64,000 nucleotides of DNA from Cunninghamia lanceolata (Eukaryota > Streptophyta > Pinopsida > Cupressales > Cupressaceae): NCBI GenBank assembly GCA_027924645.1, contig BSBN01001687.1:2852001-2916000 (forward strand). The letters run 5' to 3'. How positions within the stretch are numbered: the stretch's first letter is position 1; the number at the start of each line of letters is the position of its first letter. A program made the position numbers and the translations under genes. The notes below the pieces were generated by a model. It ran no database searches. It was not told the DNA's origin and worked only from the letters and a program-made list of their open reading frames with translations. Positions 1-11,629 of the stretch are shown here, one piece after another.

Positions 1-253
1 AAAGAGGTTAAGACAATGTTAGTTTAATTAAAGGGTTTATCAAGGTTAGTGATTATCGTTCTAAATTTAGTTCATCTTGGGTAAGAAATGTGTTCATACA
101 TTTGAAAAACTGATTGTAGAAATAACATGATGTTTTTCAGACTATGTTATTAGATGATTGAGTTTAAATATTGTAAGTGGACACGCTTAGAAGATGTGTA
201 TTATTATCAATTTAATGAATTGAGAGATTGAATTTGGTATTTGGCATATTATT
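1..253. other. AT-rich sequence, nothing recognised
   Basis: I see no coding potential or repeat here. Its right edge is the left boundary of the long repeat that recurs at 60803. The sequence before that second copy is different, so 253/254 is a real breakpoint of the shared block. Confidence 0.5.
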
Positions 254-2589
254 ATTAATGGTTATAGAACTAAGAGTACGGATTATGTCTTGTATGTTAT
301 GAGATTGAACCTCCTCAATGTTTATGTACATGAGGAATAGATGAAAATATAACCAGATCAACATGAACGTTTTGTTGTTTTGTGCATATATTACTATTGA
401 AAAGGGACTAGTATTATATACTTGATGTGGTTTACTAGTGTGAGCTAGACTTTCTAATTTAGTACATTAAACCTTAAGGGATAACTATGAAAATTATTCA
501 AGGAAATTAAGTCTTAGATCATATTGTTGATGATTGAGGAGAATGTTGTGGGTTAGGTAAACTTTAATCGCCTTCTGTCCTCAAGAATGGATTGTAATGT
601 GAAAGTGTATCTAAGTTTTGTGGTTACAAGTACAAGTCCCCAAACTATGAAGTCTCTGTGCTATGTGTATGTAGGCCAGGCCATCATGAGCCCCTGAGAC
701 ATTAGGTCAGCCCCTTGGGGCCTTAGGCATGTCATTTTATGAAATTGATATTGTTTAGACTATGCATAACTAATGTTTTCATCTAGTGTGCAGATTCAGA
801 TATGATAACTGTGCAGGATACCGAAGTTCACAAAGTATTCTTCAGTTAGTGAAAGGATGATCTTAAGGCATTTATTGCAAATGTGTATATTTGTATATGA
901 AGCTTTCGTATCTTGTAATTTATTAACAATGAAATTTGTATGTTAATTATTTAATATATATAAATTTTCTCCGGTATTCATATTATATTTTCTTTATTTA
1001 TTAATAATTAGTGTATTTTCTTGAGTGGGCATTACACAATACTTTGGCGATCATACAATGGGCATTACCCCAAGGATCTAAGAGCACCTATAGATGGGCA
1101 ATTTCAAGTGTAACTTTGTTTTCTTGCACCTGAATCTACATAAGAACATTAGAGCAAATCATGGCTTTATTGTACAATGAAAAATGAATATCAATTGCAC
1201 AACCAATGAAAATAGCATTATTTATATTTTTCTAAATGCTAAAAAGAATCTCCACCCTTAAAGAATGACAAATATAGGGAAGTTTGAAAGGGGGGTAGAG
1301 TCAATCTCTTAGTAAAATCACATGCCACGAGAATGGGACAAGCTTGGATGGCTTGAAGAAGTCATGACTCCAAGTACATGCTTCATGTGCTCTAGTGTAG
1401 AACTAGAAAAATGAATAACATGAATTAAGAACTCCTTGATGAGATAAATGAGAGCCCAATGAAAGACCTTGATAAATATTGCACTAAGCAAAATGAGCTA
1501 GCTTGGGTTCAAGAATAATTGACCAAATAGTTTGGAAGCTATGGTGCCAAATTCCTAAAGAGGATTGGAGGTGCCAATAGAGATTTAATTGGGCCACCAT
1601 AGGGAGATTAGGTGTAAGACACAAATATCCCTTGCAGGGTCCATAATTGTGAAATGATACATCAAGATACCATTTCCAATCTTTCCACTAGGGCTTGAAA
1701 GTCCTAACCGGGTATGTGCAGGATCATGATGGGCCAAACTATACCTCTAAGTGACAATGAAAATACAAAAAATCAGACTTAATCAAGTTCATGTAAAAAT
1801 TTGAATGGATTATCTACACAATTTGAAAAAGATGTAAGAGAAAAATTTGTAGAGAATTGAATCTAGTTTATGGGCTACTATTTATTTTCTAAAAAACTAA
1901 ATTTAGTTAGTGAAAAATGAATATTTCAATGAATAACTACTAATTTTTTTAGAAAAAAATAAAAAGCAAGTGTCACTCTAGCCAACCTAACTATGAGCAA
2001 AAAAATATTTTTTAAAAAATAAGTAGAGGACTCATGCCCAGATGTAACGCATATTTTTTTGAAAATTTTTTCCAATAAAATAATTAGTTATGATTTTTTT
2101 AGTGTACTTTTTTTAAAAACTAAAAAGTAAATTTTCAGCCAACCTAACTCAATAAAAAAAATCGGAGTTCAATTTTTTTTTAACCTATAGCCAGAAAAGC
2201 ATAGAGTGTGACGTATCTTTTGGATCTCAAAAAGGTGAAACAGTTTGAAAGTTATGGAGGTTTTTCAATCAGTATGTCCATCAGGATTTGAGACACACAC
2301 TATATAGAAAATTATTAATAATTATTTAATAAAATGATAATCAAGAAAATCTTATATTTTTAGAAAGTTGACAATCTCTTCAATAAACCCTTTTCGTTTT
2401 ATCAAATTTGTATTAAAAAAGTCGTCAGCACGAAGGGTGAAGTTTGAAGAAGAGAGTGAAACTAGTAAACACGTTAGAATTGAGGGAAAGTCAACTATGA
2501 CAGTCCCAAGCCTAAATACAAGGCAAAATTGAAGAAAAATGGATATTTGTTACTAACGGATATCTGTTTTGGGGAGCAAATTTTTTTTT

Positions 2590-2627
2590 TAAGGTTCCAG
2601 AAATAGATACCCATTTCTGGAACCTTA
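2590..2627. repeat. Perfect 15-bp inverted repeat (hairpin)
   Basis: Arms taaggttccagaaat (2590-2604) and atttctggaacctta (2613-2627) are exact reverse complements with an 8-base loop. The same hairpin is at 63102-63139 in the second copy, with one mismatched pair. It sits immediately before the CT microsatellite. Confidence 0.85.
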
Positions 2628-2628
2628 G

Positions 2629-2630
<2 letters not shown>

Positions 2631-2677
<47 letters not shown>

Positions 2678-3060
2678 GCTCTCTCTTTGTCTCTATCCTT
2701 CTCCATATCTCTATCTCTATCTCTCAATCCTCTCTTTCTATCTTCCAATCTCTCTCTATCTCTCCCTTTCTATCTATATCTCTCAATATCCCCCCCCCCT
2801 CTCTCTCTCTATATATATATATCTCCCCTCTCCCTATATGTTCATATCTCTATCTTCCCTCTAAATCTCTCTCTCTCTCTGACCTATCTACCTTCTAGTT
2901 AAATCCTTTTCCTAGCTTTCCTAATTTTCCTTTTTCTTTCCAATTTCCCTTTAGATCCCACCAAATTTTCCCTATTTTACTATTTTCCACCTCTCCTCTT
3001 ATCATTCTTTCCATCCAATGAACTTTAATTTTATCTTGTTTCCATTTGCTTTGTCGATAA
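2631..3060. repeat. CT-rich microsatellite and low-complexity tract
   Basis: Runs of CT, CTAT, TA and CCCT (densest at 2631-2900) grade into pyrimidine-rich sequence up to about 3060. A serine/leucine open frame across it is an artefact of the CT repeat, not a gene. Confidence 0.9.
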
Positions 3061-3442
3061 GGGAGAGGGAGAGGGATGAAGAGGGAGAGAGGGTGGAGAT
3101 GGAGGGGAGAGAGAGGGGAGAGATAGGGTGATAGGGGGAGGGGGAGAGAGATAGAAAGAGAGTCCTAGTTCTCTTGTTTTCATTTCCTTCATCGATAAGG
3201 GAGAGACAAAGGGGACAGATAGGGAGGTAGAGGAATGATAAGGGAGAGAGAGGGAAGAGATAGAGAGATAGGGAGAGATATCTAGGTAGAGGGAGAGATG
3301 AGATAGATAGGGAGAGATAGAGGAGATGGAGGGGAGAGATAGGGAGATAGAGAGTGAGTGAGATGTCTAGAGAGATAGGGAGAGAGATTGAGAGGTAAAG
3401 GGACGATATAGATAGAGAGATAAGGGAGAGATAGGGAGATCG
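3061..3442. repeat. GA-rich satellite with internal duplication
   Basis: GAGAGATAGGGAGA-type sequence, roughly the complement of the CT tract to its left. A module of Cttgtttccatttgctttgtcgataagggagag type occurs near 3036 and again near 3174, so the tract grew by duplication of a larger unit, not only by dinucleotide slippage. Confidence 0.85.
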
Positions 3443-3890
3443 AGGTTTAGGGTTGCTTAGGTTTAGGGTTTAGGGGTTAGGGTTTAGGGGTTTTGAGAGA
3501 GAGAGGTTTAGGGTTTCTTAGGGTTAGGGGTTAGGGGTTAGGGTTTACAGTTTAGGGGTTAGGAGTTCAGGTTTAGAGGTTTAGGGTTTAGGGTTTATAG
3601 AGAGAGGAATGATAAGGAGATATAGAGGAGACTGAGGAGAGAGATAGGGAGATAGAGAGTGAGGCACATGGCTAGGGATATAGGGAGAGAGATTGAGAGG
3701 TAGAGAGATGATAGAGATAGGGCGATAGAGGTTTAGAGTTGCTTGGATTTAGGGTTTAGGGGTTTGGGGTTTAGGGGTTTAGGGTTTCTTGGGTTTAGGG
3801 TTTAGTGGTTAGGGGTTAAGGTTTAGGGGCATTATTTAGGGTTTATGGTTTAGGGGTTAAGGTTTAGAGGTTTAGGGTTTAGTGTTTAGA
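3443..3890 (+). repeat. Interstitial telomere-like (TTTAGGG) blocks in a higher-order repeat
   Basis: Two blocks of degenerate TTTAGGG, the plant telomere unit (3443-3599 and 3729-3889), are each preceded by GA-rich sequence. GA block plus telomere-like block recur with a period of about 286 bases; for example, the motif reading gaggtttagggttgctt (3442) returns as gaggtttagagttgctt (3728). A third GA block begins and is cut by the copia LTR near 3970. The units are too degenerate to be a working chromosome end. Confidence 0.85.
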
Positions 3891-3969
3891 GAGAGAGGAC
3901 CAATATGGAGATATAGAGAGTGAGGGACATGCCAAATACATAGGGAGAGATGGGGATATTTCTTGGAAA

Positions 3970-4231
3970 CTTGGTGGAGTTATTGTATTATACAATCATT
4001 TTCAAATTAATACAAACTTGGGCCTGTTTCCTGTGTGGAGTTTTTTACCCGAAAGAGTTTTCTCCATGTTAAACACTATGTTGTGTGTTCAGTTTTCTGA
4101 TTTGATATTTCTGTGATGCATGGTTTCTTTTCTATGTTATAATCTCCATTAGATAATACACTGTTAAAGATCATTAAACATATATTTTTGAATCAAATTT
4201 ATGTTGAGTAGTTGTACTTTCATTTCTAACA
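3970..4231 (+). mobile_element. Truncated 5' LTR of copia element 1
   Basis: About 262 bases align closely with the end of the 3' LTR at 7270-7530, starting at ttggtggagtt in both. It ends in ..TAACA two bases before a tRNA primer-binding site, the expected place for the end of a 5' LTR. The first ~385 bases of the LTR are missing and replaced by GA-satellite sequence, so the left end of the element and its target duplication are lost. Confidence 0.88.
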
Positions 4232-4233
4232 TT

Positions 4234-4245
4234 TGGTATCAGAGC
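4234..4245 (+). other. Primer-binding site, initiator-tRNA-Met type
   Basis: TGGTATCAGAGC matches the 3' end of plant initiator methionine tRNA, the usual primer for copia reverse transcription. It lies two bases after the LTR end. Confidence 0.93.
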
Positions 4246-4338
4246 CTGGCCAGCTTTGACTCTTGGGTGGTAGTGTGGAAGCTATAGCTGCAGTAGGAGA
4301 TTTGGTTGCATTTATTTTGTAGATCTTGAGTTGATATT

Positions 4339-6885
4339 ATGGCTGCATCCACTGTTGCATCAACCTCTCGATTGGACATTGAGAAGTTCAACAGAACAGG
4401 GTATGAGTTGTGGAAGCTGAAAATGGAAGACTTATTGGAAGAAAGAAACCAGTGGTTGGCTATTCAAAATGAGAAGAAACCTAATGATCTCTCTTCGGAT
4501 GAATGGGTAAGGTTGGATAAAAAGGCACGGGGAACCATTCGTTTGTGTCTTGGAGATTCTGTCCTGCTAAATGTCGCAAAGGAAGAGACTGCACATAGTT
4601 TATGGAAACGATTGGGTGAGATCTACCAAGCCAAGAGTATGGTAAATAAACTTTATTTAAAACAAAAATTGTTTTCCATGAAAATGAGAGAGGGTGATTG
4701 AGTTGCAGAGCATTTAAATTCATTTAATTTGTTGTTGAGTCAGCTTGCATCCGTAGATGTTGATGTTAGTGAGGAAGATAAATGTATCTTACTTCTTTGT
4801 TCTTTACCTGAATCTTGGGAGAATGTCATACTAGCTATCACTGCTAACCTCATAGATCCAAAGTTGGATGCACTTGTTTCAGTTTTACTATCATAGGAAT
4901 TGAGGAAGAAGAGTTTGGATAGTCAGGGGATGCTCTCAGTGTCAGGGGAAGGCCTAAAGAAAGAGGACTGAAAGGATATCAGAAAGGGGCTAAGGACAAA
5001 TCTAAGGGCCAATCTAAGACTCGTGGGAACAAGAAAAGAGTTAAGTGTTGGAACTGTGGTAAAAGGGGACATGTGAAGAAGGAGTGCATAAACCCAAAGA
5101 AATAATGGGAGAGTGCTTCTGATAAGTCCTCGAATACAGGTGAAGATGTTTTACTTTTTGTATGCAATATTATTTCTAATTTGGTTGGTTGACTCAGGAT
5201 GCTCGTTTCATATGACTCCACATAAGGAATGGTTTTCCACATATGAAGATTAATATCTACTTGTGAGATAACTCTACATATCTGATAGTTGGGAAAGGCA
5301 AGGTATTGTTGTGGTTCAATGATGGGAGGATTAAAATCCTCCCTGGTGTTTTGCATGTTCCTAGATTAGCTAGAAATCTGATTTCAGTTTTGAAGTTGAA
5401 TGATTTGGGAATGCATGTAACATTTGACAAGCATGGATGTAGATTGGTGAGAGGGAACTTGGTGGTAGTGAAGGTAAAGAGATTGGGAAAATTGTTTAAG
5501 CTCGAAGCCACTACAGTTTGTAATGCCTCTTATGTATCTGAGGCTAGTACTGAAAATACATGTATGTTGTGGCACCATAGATTGGGCCACAAAAGTAATA
5601 ATGTTTTGAAAACTATTAAGAATAAAGATTTTTGGACAGTTTTTATTATTCTGATGAGCACTTTGATTTCCGTGAGCATTGTGTGTTTGGTAAACAAAAT
5701 AGAAAATCATTTCCTTCAGGAAGCAATAGAGCAAAAGAGAAGTTAGAGATTATTCATACGGATGTGTTTGGACTTGTGGATAATGATTCTATCAAAAAAT
5801 CTTGTTATTTTGTTACCTTCATTGATGATGTATCCATATTTACTTAGATTTATTTTATGAAACACAAATATGAAGTTTTCACTAAGTTTAAGGATTTTAA
5901 AGTCTTAGTTGAAAACTAATCGGGATTAAGGATAAAAATATTAAGATCTAACAATGGAGGGGAATATTGCTCTAAAGAATTTGATGAGTTTTGCAAGCAT
6001 GCAGGTATTATCAGACAAAAGACAACTCCATATACACCACAATAGAATGGTGTTGCAGAAAGGATGAACCGAACAATCATGGAAAGGGCCAGAAGTATGC
6101 TAAGTGATGTACAATTGGATAAATGTTTTTGGGCAGAGGCTGTGTGTATTGTTTGCTACTTGATTAACATATCTCCTTGTAAGGCTCTTGATTCGACACC
6201 TTATGAAGTGTGGAAGGGTAAGAAACCCTCTATTTCACATTTAAGGGTTTTTGGTTGTGAGCCTTTTGTTCATATGCCTAAGGAAAAATGATCTAAGTTG
6301 GATCCAAAAGCTAAAAAGTGTACATTCATTAGATATGGTGATAATGTCAAAGGTTATAAGCTTTGGAATCCACTAACCCATAAGAATATATTTTCTAGAG
6401 ATGTTATTTTTAGGGAACTTAGAGCTATTTCTGAACTTGAACAGCGAAAATAAAAGATGAAAAGGTAAAGAGAGTGCACTTTGATTTAGAGCAGCAAGAT
6501 GCACCTCAGGAAGAACAAAATGATGGATTGGAGGGTGAAGAAGAAGAAGAAGATTCGAATAGTTCTGATGAAGATGAATCTATTGTTATAGAAGAAGTTG
6601 GTACAGATGTTCATGTAGAAGAATAAGTTGAGACTCTTACTCCACCCTTGAGGAGATCCACAAGACAGTGAAATCTAGTTGACAGGTATAGCCCACCAGA
6701 TTTCCATTGTATATTTGCTTTATTGAGTACCAATGATGAGCCTAGATCCTACAGGGAAGCTTTTCTTGCAGATGATAGTGAATCTTGGTAGTTAGCCATG
6801 CAAGAGGAGATGATGGCTTTAGACTCTTGTAACACCTGGGATCTTGTTCATTTTCCCAAAGGAAGAAAGGCCATAGGTTGTAAGT
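4339..6885 (+). pseudogene. Copia element 1 gag-pol polyprotein, decayed; RT-RNaseH deleted
   Basis: A single gag-pol frame can be followed through many stops and shifts. Gag starts at the ATG at 4339 with the copia pattern KFNRTGYELWKLKMEDLL; the first stop is at 4699. A zinc knuckle of CX2CX4HX4C type (CWNCGKRGHVKKEC) lies near 5046-5088. The protease site reads LVDSGCSFHM near 5185; DSG is the active-site triad start. The pre-integrase motif MLWHHRLGHK is near 5563. Integrase core sequence runs about 5740-6130, with FIDDVS, RSNNGGEY and a TPYTPQ-stop-NGVAER segment, followed by KALDSTPYEVWKGKKPSISHLRVFG. The frame then enters the start of reverse transcriptase (DLVHFPKGRKAIGC) and stops abruptly near 6880, where LTR sequence begins. 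The YVDD catalytic region and RNase H are therefore absent. The element cannot move on its own. Confidence 0.93.
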
Positions 6886-7530
6886 TGTCATAAGATTCTA
6901 TGACACTATGACACATATGACGGATATTCATTAGTTGTAAGTTGCTACGTTTAGCCCCAGGTGCCCATCTTGGGAAGACACACTTTGGTGGTATCTATGA
7001 CAGTTATGATGTGTCATAAGATGCTGTAAGATGCTATTCTTAGTCTTGGGTGCCCAACCTTGCATGGTTGTTTTTGGAAAAGTGGAGGTTGCATGTATGA
7101 TGACATTTAATGTTTACATGTGGAGGAATCTTAGGAGAGAGAAAGTGGATGCCTAGATTGGAGGGAAAACACTTCTATAAGTCTTTGCCATTGTATTTGT
7201 TGTTGCAATACAAATTTTAGTTACTCAGTTGCTGCCGGAATGCTGTTAGGTTGAAGACTGAAGGGAAGATTGGTGGAGTTGTTGTATTGTACAATCATTT
7301 TCAGATTAATACAAAATTGGGCCTCTTTCCTATGTGGAGTTTTTTACCCGAAAGGGTTTTCTCCACGTTAAAGACTGTGTTGTGTGTTCAGTTTTCTGAT
7401 TTGATATTTCTATGATGCATAGTTTCTTTTCTATGTTATAATCTCCATTGGATAAAACACTGTTAAAGATCATTAAACATATATTTTTGAATCAAAATTC
7501 CATTGAGTAGTTGTGCTTTCATTTGTAAGA
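6886..7530 (+). mobile_element. 3' LTR of copia element 1
   Basis: It begins with TGTCATAAG immediately after truncated RT coding sequence. Its last 261 bases match the 5' LTR remnant at 3970-4231. The end is ..TAAGA where the 5' LTR has ..TAACA, so the terminal CA is mutated. The start is less certain than the end because no polypurine tract precedes it; an internal deletion seems to have removed RT-RNaseH and the tract together. Confidence 0.82.
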
Positions 7531-8356
7531 TGTGAGTGGTGGTGGACTTCAAACTGCTATCAAATATGTTTTAATTTCCCAAACTTCATAGGCCTTCAAC
7601 CAGACCTGATGGCATTTTTAAATTTGGTATAAATGTTTTAAAATTGTTTAAACCATGCCTAGGGTTCAGGACCGAGGACCTAAGGCCCTACCAACTTGGT
7701 TACTACTGGCAGGGGCCTAACGAATCTGATGATAGTGTACAGTACCTCCCATCCAATCATTAAAACCCCATACCTTCAAAAATGTCTGCCATCTATGTAC
7801 CTCAGTTGCCACGTGGGAGGCTTTCATGCCTAATGGGTGCCCCCCACATTTTTATATTATATATATTTTTAAATGAATAGAATTTGTAGATTGTACTTGT
7901 ACAGGTGACATAGATACTTGCATAGGGAATATTCTCTGTACATGTAGGATCCTCTGATAGGGCTGCATGGTTGTATGAAATATTCTCTGCCTAGATTCCT
8001 CCAAGCCCTAGAAATGGTAAAAAAAATTGTCACAAAATATATAGTAAGTTTTAAATGGATCAATAGGTTTTGGGATTTTTGAACTCAATGGTGAGGTCTA
8101 TTTTTGTCCAAGAGGCCTCCAGTAAAATGTCACACCTAAAACCCTCATAAAAAGAGCCCAAACATAAAACCCTCTTGTCAAATCTCCATCAAACCCTAGA
8201 TATGCAACAACCCAAGTAGATGTAAACAGACCTATAACATTGAAAATACATTCATTATTTTCTTGCAAGACCATGGATTCAACTATGCACAAGAATCTAC
8301 TCATGTAGCAAGGGTTATAAATACTTGGGAGATCTCCTCCCACAACTGGCAAACAA
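7531..8356 (-). mobile_element. Internal leader of copia element 2 (minus strand), truncated
   Basis: This stretch lies downstream, on the minus strand, of the primer-binding site at 8357-8368, so it should be the leader and possible gag start of a second copia-type element. No gag motif is visible. Its other end abuts the 3' LTR of element 1 at 7530. The assignment is by position only. Confidence 0.45.
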
Positions 8357-8368
8357 GCTCTGATACCA
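8357..8368 (-). other. Primer-binding site of copia element 2
   Basis: GCTCTGATACCA on the + strand is the exact reverse complement of TGGTATCAGAGC. Two bases separate it from an LTR start (TGAAAGG at 8371), the same spacing as in element 1. Confidence 0.88.
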
Positions 8369-8370
8369 AA

Positions 8371-8950
8371 TGAAAGGAAACTTCCAACCATAAACCTATG
8401 AGAGATAAATATGCAAATAAGTATTTAGAATCCACAATAAAAAGAATAGACAAACATACCATCAAGATGACATAATATATACCCTAGGAAAACCCTCTAT
8501 GAGGGAAAACCCTGTCTCCAAACACATCCACACCTATTGTATTATCTCATGAACAAAGATTACAATACATGGCTTGGACATGAATACTTATAAATCATCA
8601 AGCTCCCTAATTTCATTCCATGTGAACAAGCAAATGATAATCATGTAACCACACATGCCAATCCATGCTTCCTTTCCTCACATATACAACCTACAAGAGA
8701 AACTCAATCTTGACTACGCAAGCCTAACAACCAAATAACCAACCTTAACAACTATCATGTGCTTGATTTTATAAAAATAAGCTTGCACAAAACCACTAAG
8801 TGGTATTACATAACCATGTCCTGCTAAACGATGATCTCACTAAACCATGTCCCCTCATTTACTTTTTGGTACTAAGTTTTCCCAATATTAACAATTTTCC
8901 CAATGCGCAACTCACATTAAATATTTATGCCTATTAGCAAGAGACACTGC
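8371..8950 (-). mobile_element. 5' LTR of copia element 2
   Basis: Starting at TGAAAGG on the + strand, this is the LTR adjoining the minus-strand primer-binding site. The far end is uncertain: CA at 8946 or CA at 8961 would both give TG..CA ends and a length near 580-590. It contains gagggaaaaccc-type sequence. It runs straight into another LTR (below). No coding part of this element is recognisable in the window. Confidence 0.6.
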
Positions 8951-10034
8951 TTCGCATGACAGGTGTTGTCATTGATGGCAACTAAGACTATTCCACTCAT
9001 CCTTATAACATAATTTGTTCATACTGGAAGTCAGAATCAAAATTTATCTAAGTTTGGGTATCCAGAGACAGAGCATGTGACAGGGTTCGGTATCTTGGTC
9101 CGGATCTCTCCAGTGGTAAATTAGAGTATGTTGCGAATCTGAAGGAGTCATAAGGATTGTCAGGGAAATCTAAATCCACAAGTTTAACCTCTGGTGATGA
9201 AGGATTCAAAAGTTATTTGCATCTAAGTATGGGGTTATAGTTTAACAGTGCAGCAATAGAAGAACAGGCCGACCTTGTAATTGATCTTGGTTCTAGAAAA
9301 ATGGAAGTTGTCAGGTGAACGATTTGTGATGATCAGTGATAGTGGCTGACACGATTGATGATTTGTGAATGATAGTTTTGGTCCGCGTTGCAAGTTATGC
9401 ATGGATCTAGTCGACAGAGCAGAGTCTTCAACAAAGTTCTAAGTGTTCTTGAAGCTGTCTGAAAAGTGATTGAATATCATGATGCAGATATATATAGCCG
9501 ATGGATTTAAGTGATTTGTGTGTGTATGATGCGACTATGGAATAAGTGTGAAAAGGGTAGAGATCTAAGGTTCAGATGTTAGCAGAATAGTAATAGGGCA
9601 AAGTGAGGATGAAGTGTATCAAGTCAGTATTATGTGCTTAACCAGAACTGAATCCTTGCATTGGTAGATGCTAATTATTAGTTCAAACTCATTGTAATCT
9701 TCTCTCTATAGGCAGTGAGCCTTCTTTTGAGCAGTGAGCTCTGGGCAGTGAGCCCGAATGCATGTGCATTCACCATTGTAATACTTTTAACAGAGTATAA
9801 TCTTTGTGGGTTAACCCCAACCGTGGTTTTTCCCTTAACTGGGTTTCCACGTCAAAAAGCTTGGTGTCAAATGTGTTATTTCTACTTCTGCTCATGTGTT
9901 CTTGATTCTTGCTTTTCATGATAACATTATTAATCTATTAATGAAGTAGTAAAGAGGAATTAACTACTGCAAGTTTTAAAGTTTTAAGACAACTGATTCA
10001 CCCCCCCTCTCAGTTGTCACCTCTAATTCCAACA
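8948..10034 (+). mobile_element. Solo LTR, same family as the LTR at 22559-23810
   Basis: Near its start it has TGTTGTCATTGATGGCAAC and near its end gattcaccccccctctcagttg, before ..CCAACA. Both hallmarks recur in reverse orientation in the LTR at 22559-23810. The C-run ahead of a CTCTCAGTTG block is common at the 3' part of plant copia LTRs. No primer-binding site follows at 10035 and no internal region is present, so it is a solo LTR or a remnant. The flanking five bases (acagg or gacac against atgcc) do not match, so no target duplication can be claimed. Confidence 0.75.
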
Positions 10035-10149
10035 ATGCCAAGGTTACATACAACTTGTAAGTGGCCTTAAGAATGCCTAACCCATTGTGATGTTCACACC
10101 TCTAGGATGCACCACAATTAAATATTATATTTTACATTATATGTATTAT

Positions 10150-11090
10150 GCAAGGTTATGCAAGGTGTACAACACACCTTTCCCAACATGTTTGATAGCA
10201 TCATTCCACCAAGCAATCCAACTTGTCTCATGCATGGGATGTGGTTATAGTTTCCAAACATGTTGAATATGTTCCAATGTGGCCTTGTGTGATAACAACA
10301 ACGTGTTTAGAGAAAACTAAGTCATCATGACCTTGGATTTGGCAAGTTGCCATTCAATATAAAACTATACCAGGTAGTCGTCTAAAAGGATAACATTTGA
10401 CAAAGGATGAACTAGTAAGGAAAAATAACTAACAAAGGAAAATAAAGATTGGCCTGATAGCATGGCTCTATCAGGCTACTTGTAGACTCTATTAGGACTC
10501 ACTCTAAAGTTACTCCACATGTACCACATTGTATGATCATGGCGGTGGCCATGATTGGGATAAAAAGACCCAATTTAATACACACATATTATAGGCCTCT
10601 CTTTTTCTAGTTGTCCATCTCATAGGGAAAGTCCCACATTTATCATAGGTCATCTCAATCATATTAAAATCCTCACACAAAACCCAGGTAGTGGTAGACA
10701 TTGAATCCACAATCCATCTCCAAAGAGCAAATCACTCAACAATATCATCAGAAATAAAAAAACATTAATAACTCCAAAGGAATGATTATTAATGTTGAAA
10801 ATAACCCACAATGATCAGTTGGTGGAGTCACCTCCCTGATCAACTAAATATTGATGCCACAGAGGAGAGCGAAAGGTGACAACACCACCATGACCCATTT
10901 CATGATTTCTACACAAAAAATGATTGATAGGCCAAATAACACAATTTAAAAAAAATAAAAATAAAGAAATTTTAACTTCTTGCAAATAAAGAATGTCTAG
11001 ACCTAGAAATCTTTGTCAAGTCTCATGCATGGAATACTTCCTTAGGAGGTTTGTTAGACCTTGAATGTTCTAGGATATAAAATTCATGAG
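10150..11090 (-). pseudogene. LINE ORF2 endonuclease remnant
   Basis: Translating the minus strand with frame changes gives GGVVTFRSPLWHQYL (near 10890), then WIVDSMSTTTWVLCEDFNMIE followed by a DKCGTFPMRWTTRKREAYNM segment (near 10720-10580). The CEDFN corresponds to the conserved GDFN of LINE apurinic-type endonucleases. Further on, LSHKATLEHIQHVWKL and SWIAWWNDAIKHV (near 10300-10180) fit the endonuclease C-terminus (SDH region) and the linker to RT. No reverse transcriptase follows: the remnant ends close to the solo LTR at 10034. It is heavily frameshifted and cannot be active. Confidence 0.72.
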
Positions 11091-11629
11091 CGAGTATCGA
11101 GTGTCATATCCTCACTATCCAACTCATTAAGAGCTAAATAGCTGATCTGCCAAAAATCCTCCTCTGAATTCCAACTATCTATGTAAATGAAAAGTTGGTT
11201 AGCGTTAGAATCTGCAAAACAAATGATAACCCAAAAACTAGTGCAAGAAATAGAAACTATGAAACTATAAATACAAATGATCAAAGATCAAAATAGCATT
11301 TATAGAGTTAGAATCCAATGAGAAAAATGTAAATGCTCTAAAACGCAAAATAGCATGTTAAGAAAACTCAAAATAGCATGAATTGATTAAAAATCTAGAA
11401 GAGGATACATATATATGCCTCTTGGATGCAAAAATCAAGGAGATGACAAGTCCAAGAGGTATCAGTTAACTCTCAATCACTCCCAATCAAGAGGTGAGTT
11501 AACTAGTGGCACCTAACTTCCATCAATCAAGGATTGATGAGGTAGTGGTAGCACTTGTGTACCTTAAGTCAAGGTGAGCACATGCCATTATTAGCTACCT
11601 AGGAGAGAATAACTAAATATTCATATTAT

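Larger units (their letters stand above)
254..3320 (+). repeat. Long direct repeat, copy 1
   Basis: This block recurs in the same orientation at 60803-64000 with only scattered substitutions and small indels. The start is marked by attaatggttatagaac in both copies. No open reading frame survives. A stretch near 1320-1700 hints at decayed coding sequence (a GQAW-like start, LLDEINESPMKDLDKY) but I cannot assign a family. Copy 1 has about 24 bases (near 793-816) missing from copy 2, bounded by short tgtgcag repeats, and another segment near 2545-2560 bounded by ggatat. Both look like slippage or short-repeat deletions. The block starts with neither TG nor an LTR-like end, so I do not call it an LTR. 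A duplicated transposon family or segmental duplication are both possible. Confidence 0.9.

Noticed and set aside
2687..2902. Ser/Leu-rich open frame
   Set aside because: It is a translation of CT and TA microsatellite sequence; the same holds for 63067-63555 and the complementary frame at 63688-63909.
3443..3890. A true telomere end
   Set aside because: The TTTAGGG units are degenerate, broken up by GA satellite and followed by ordinary sequence; this is interstitial.
8948..10034. Target-site duplication for the solo LTR
   Set aside because: The flanking five-base sequences do not match for any of the plausible starts.
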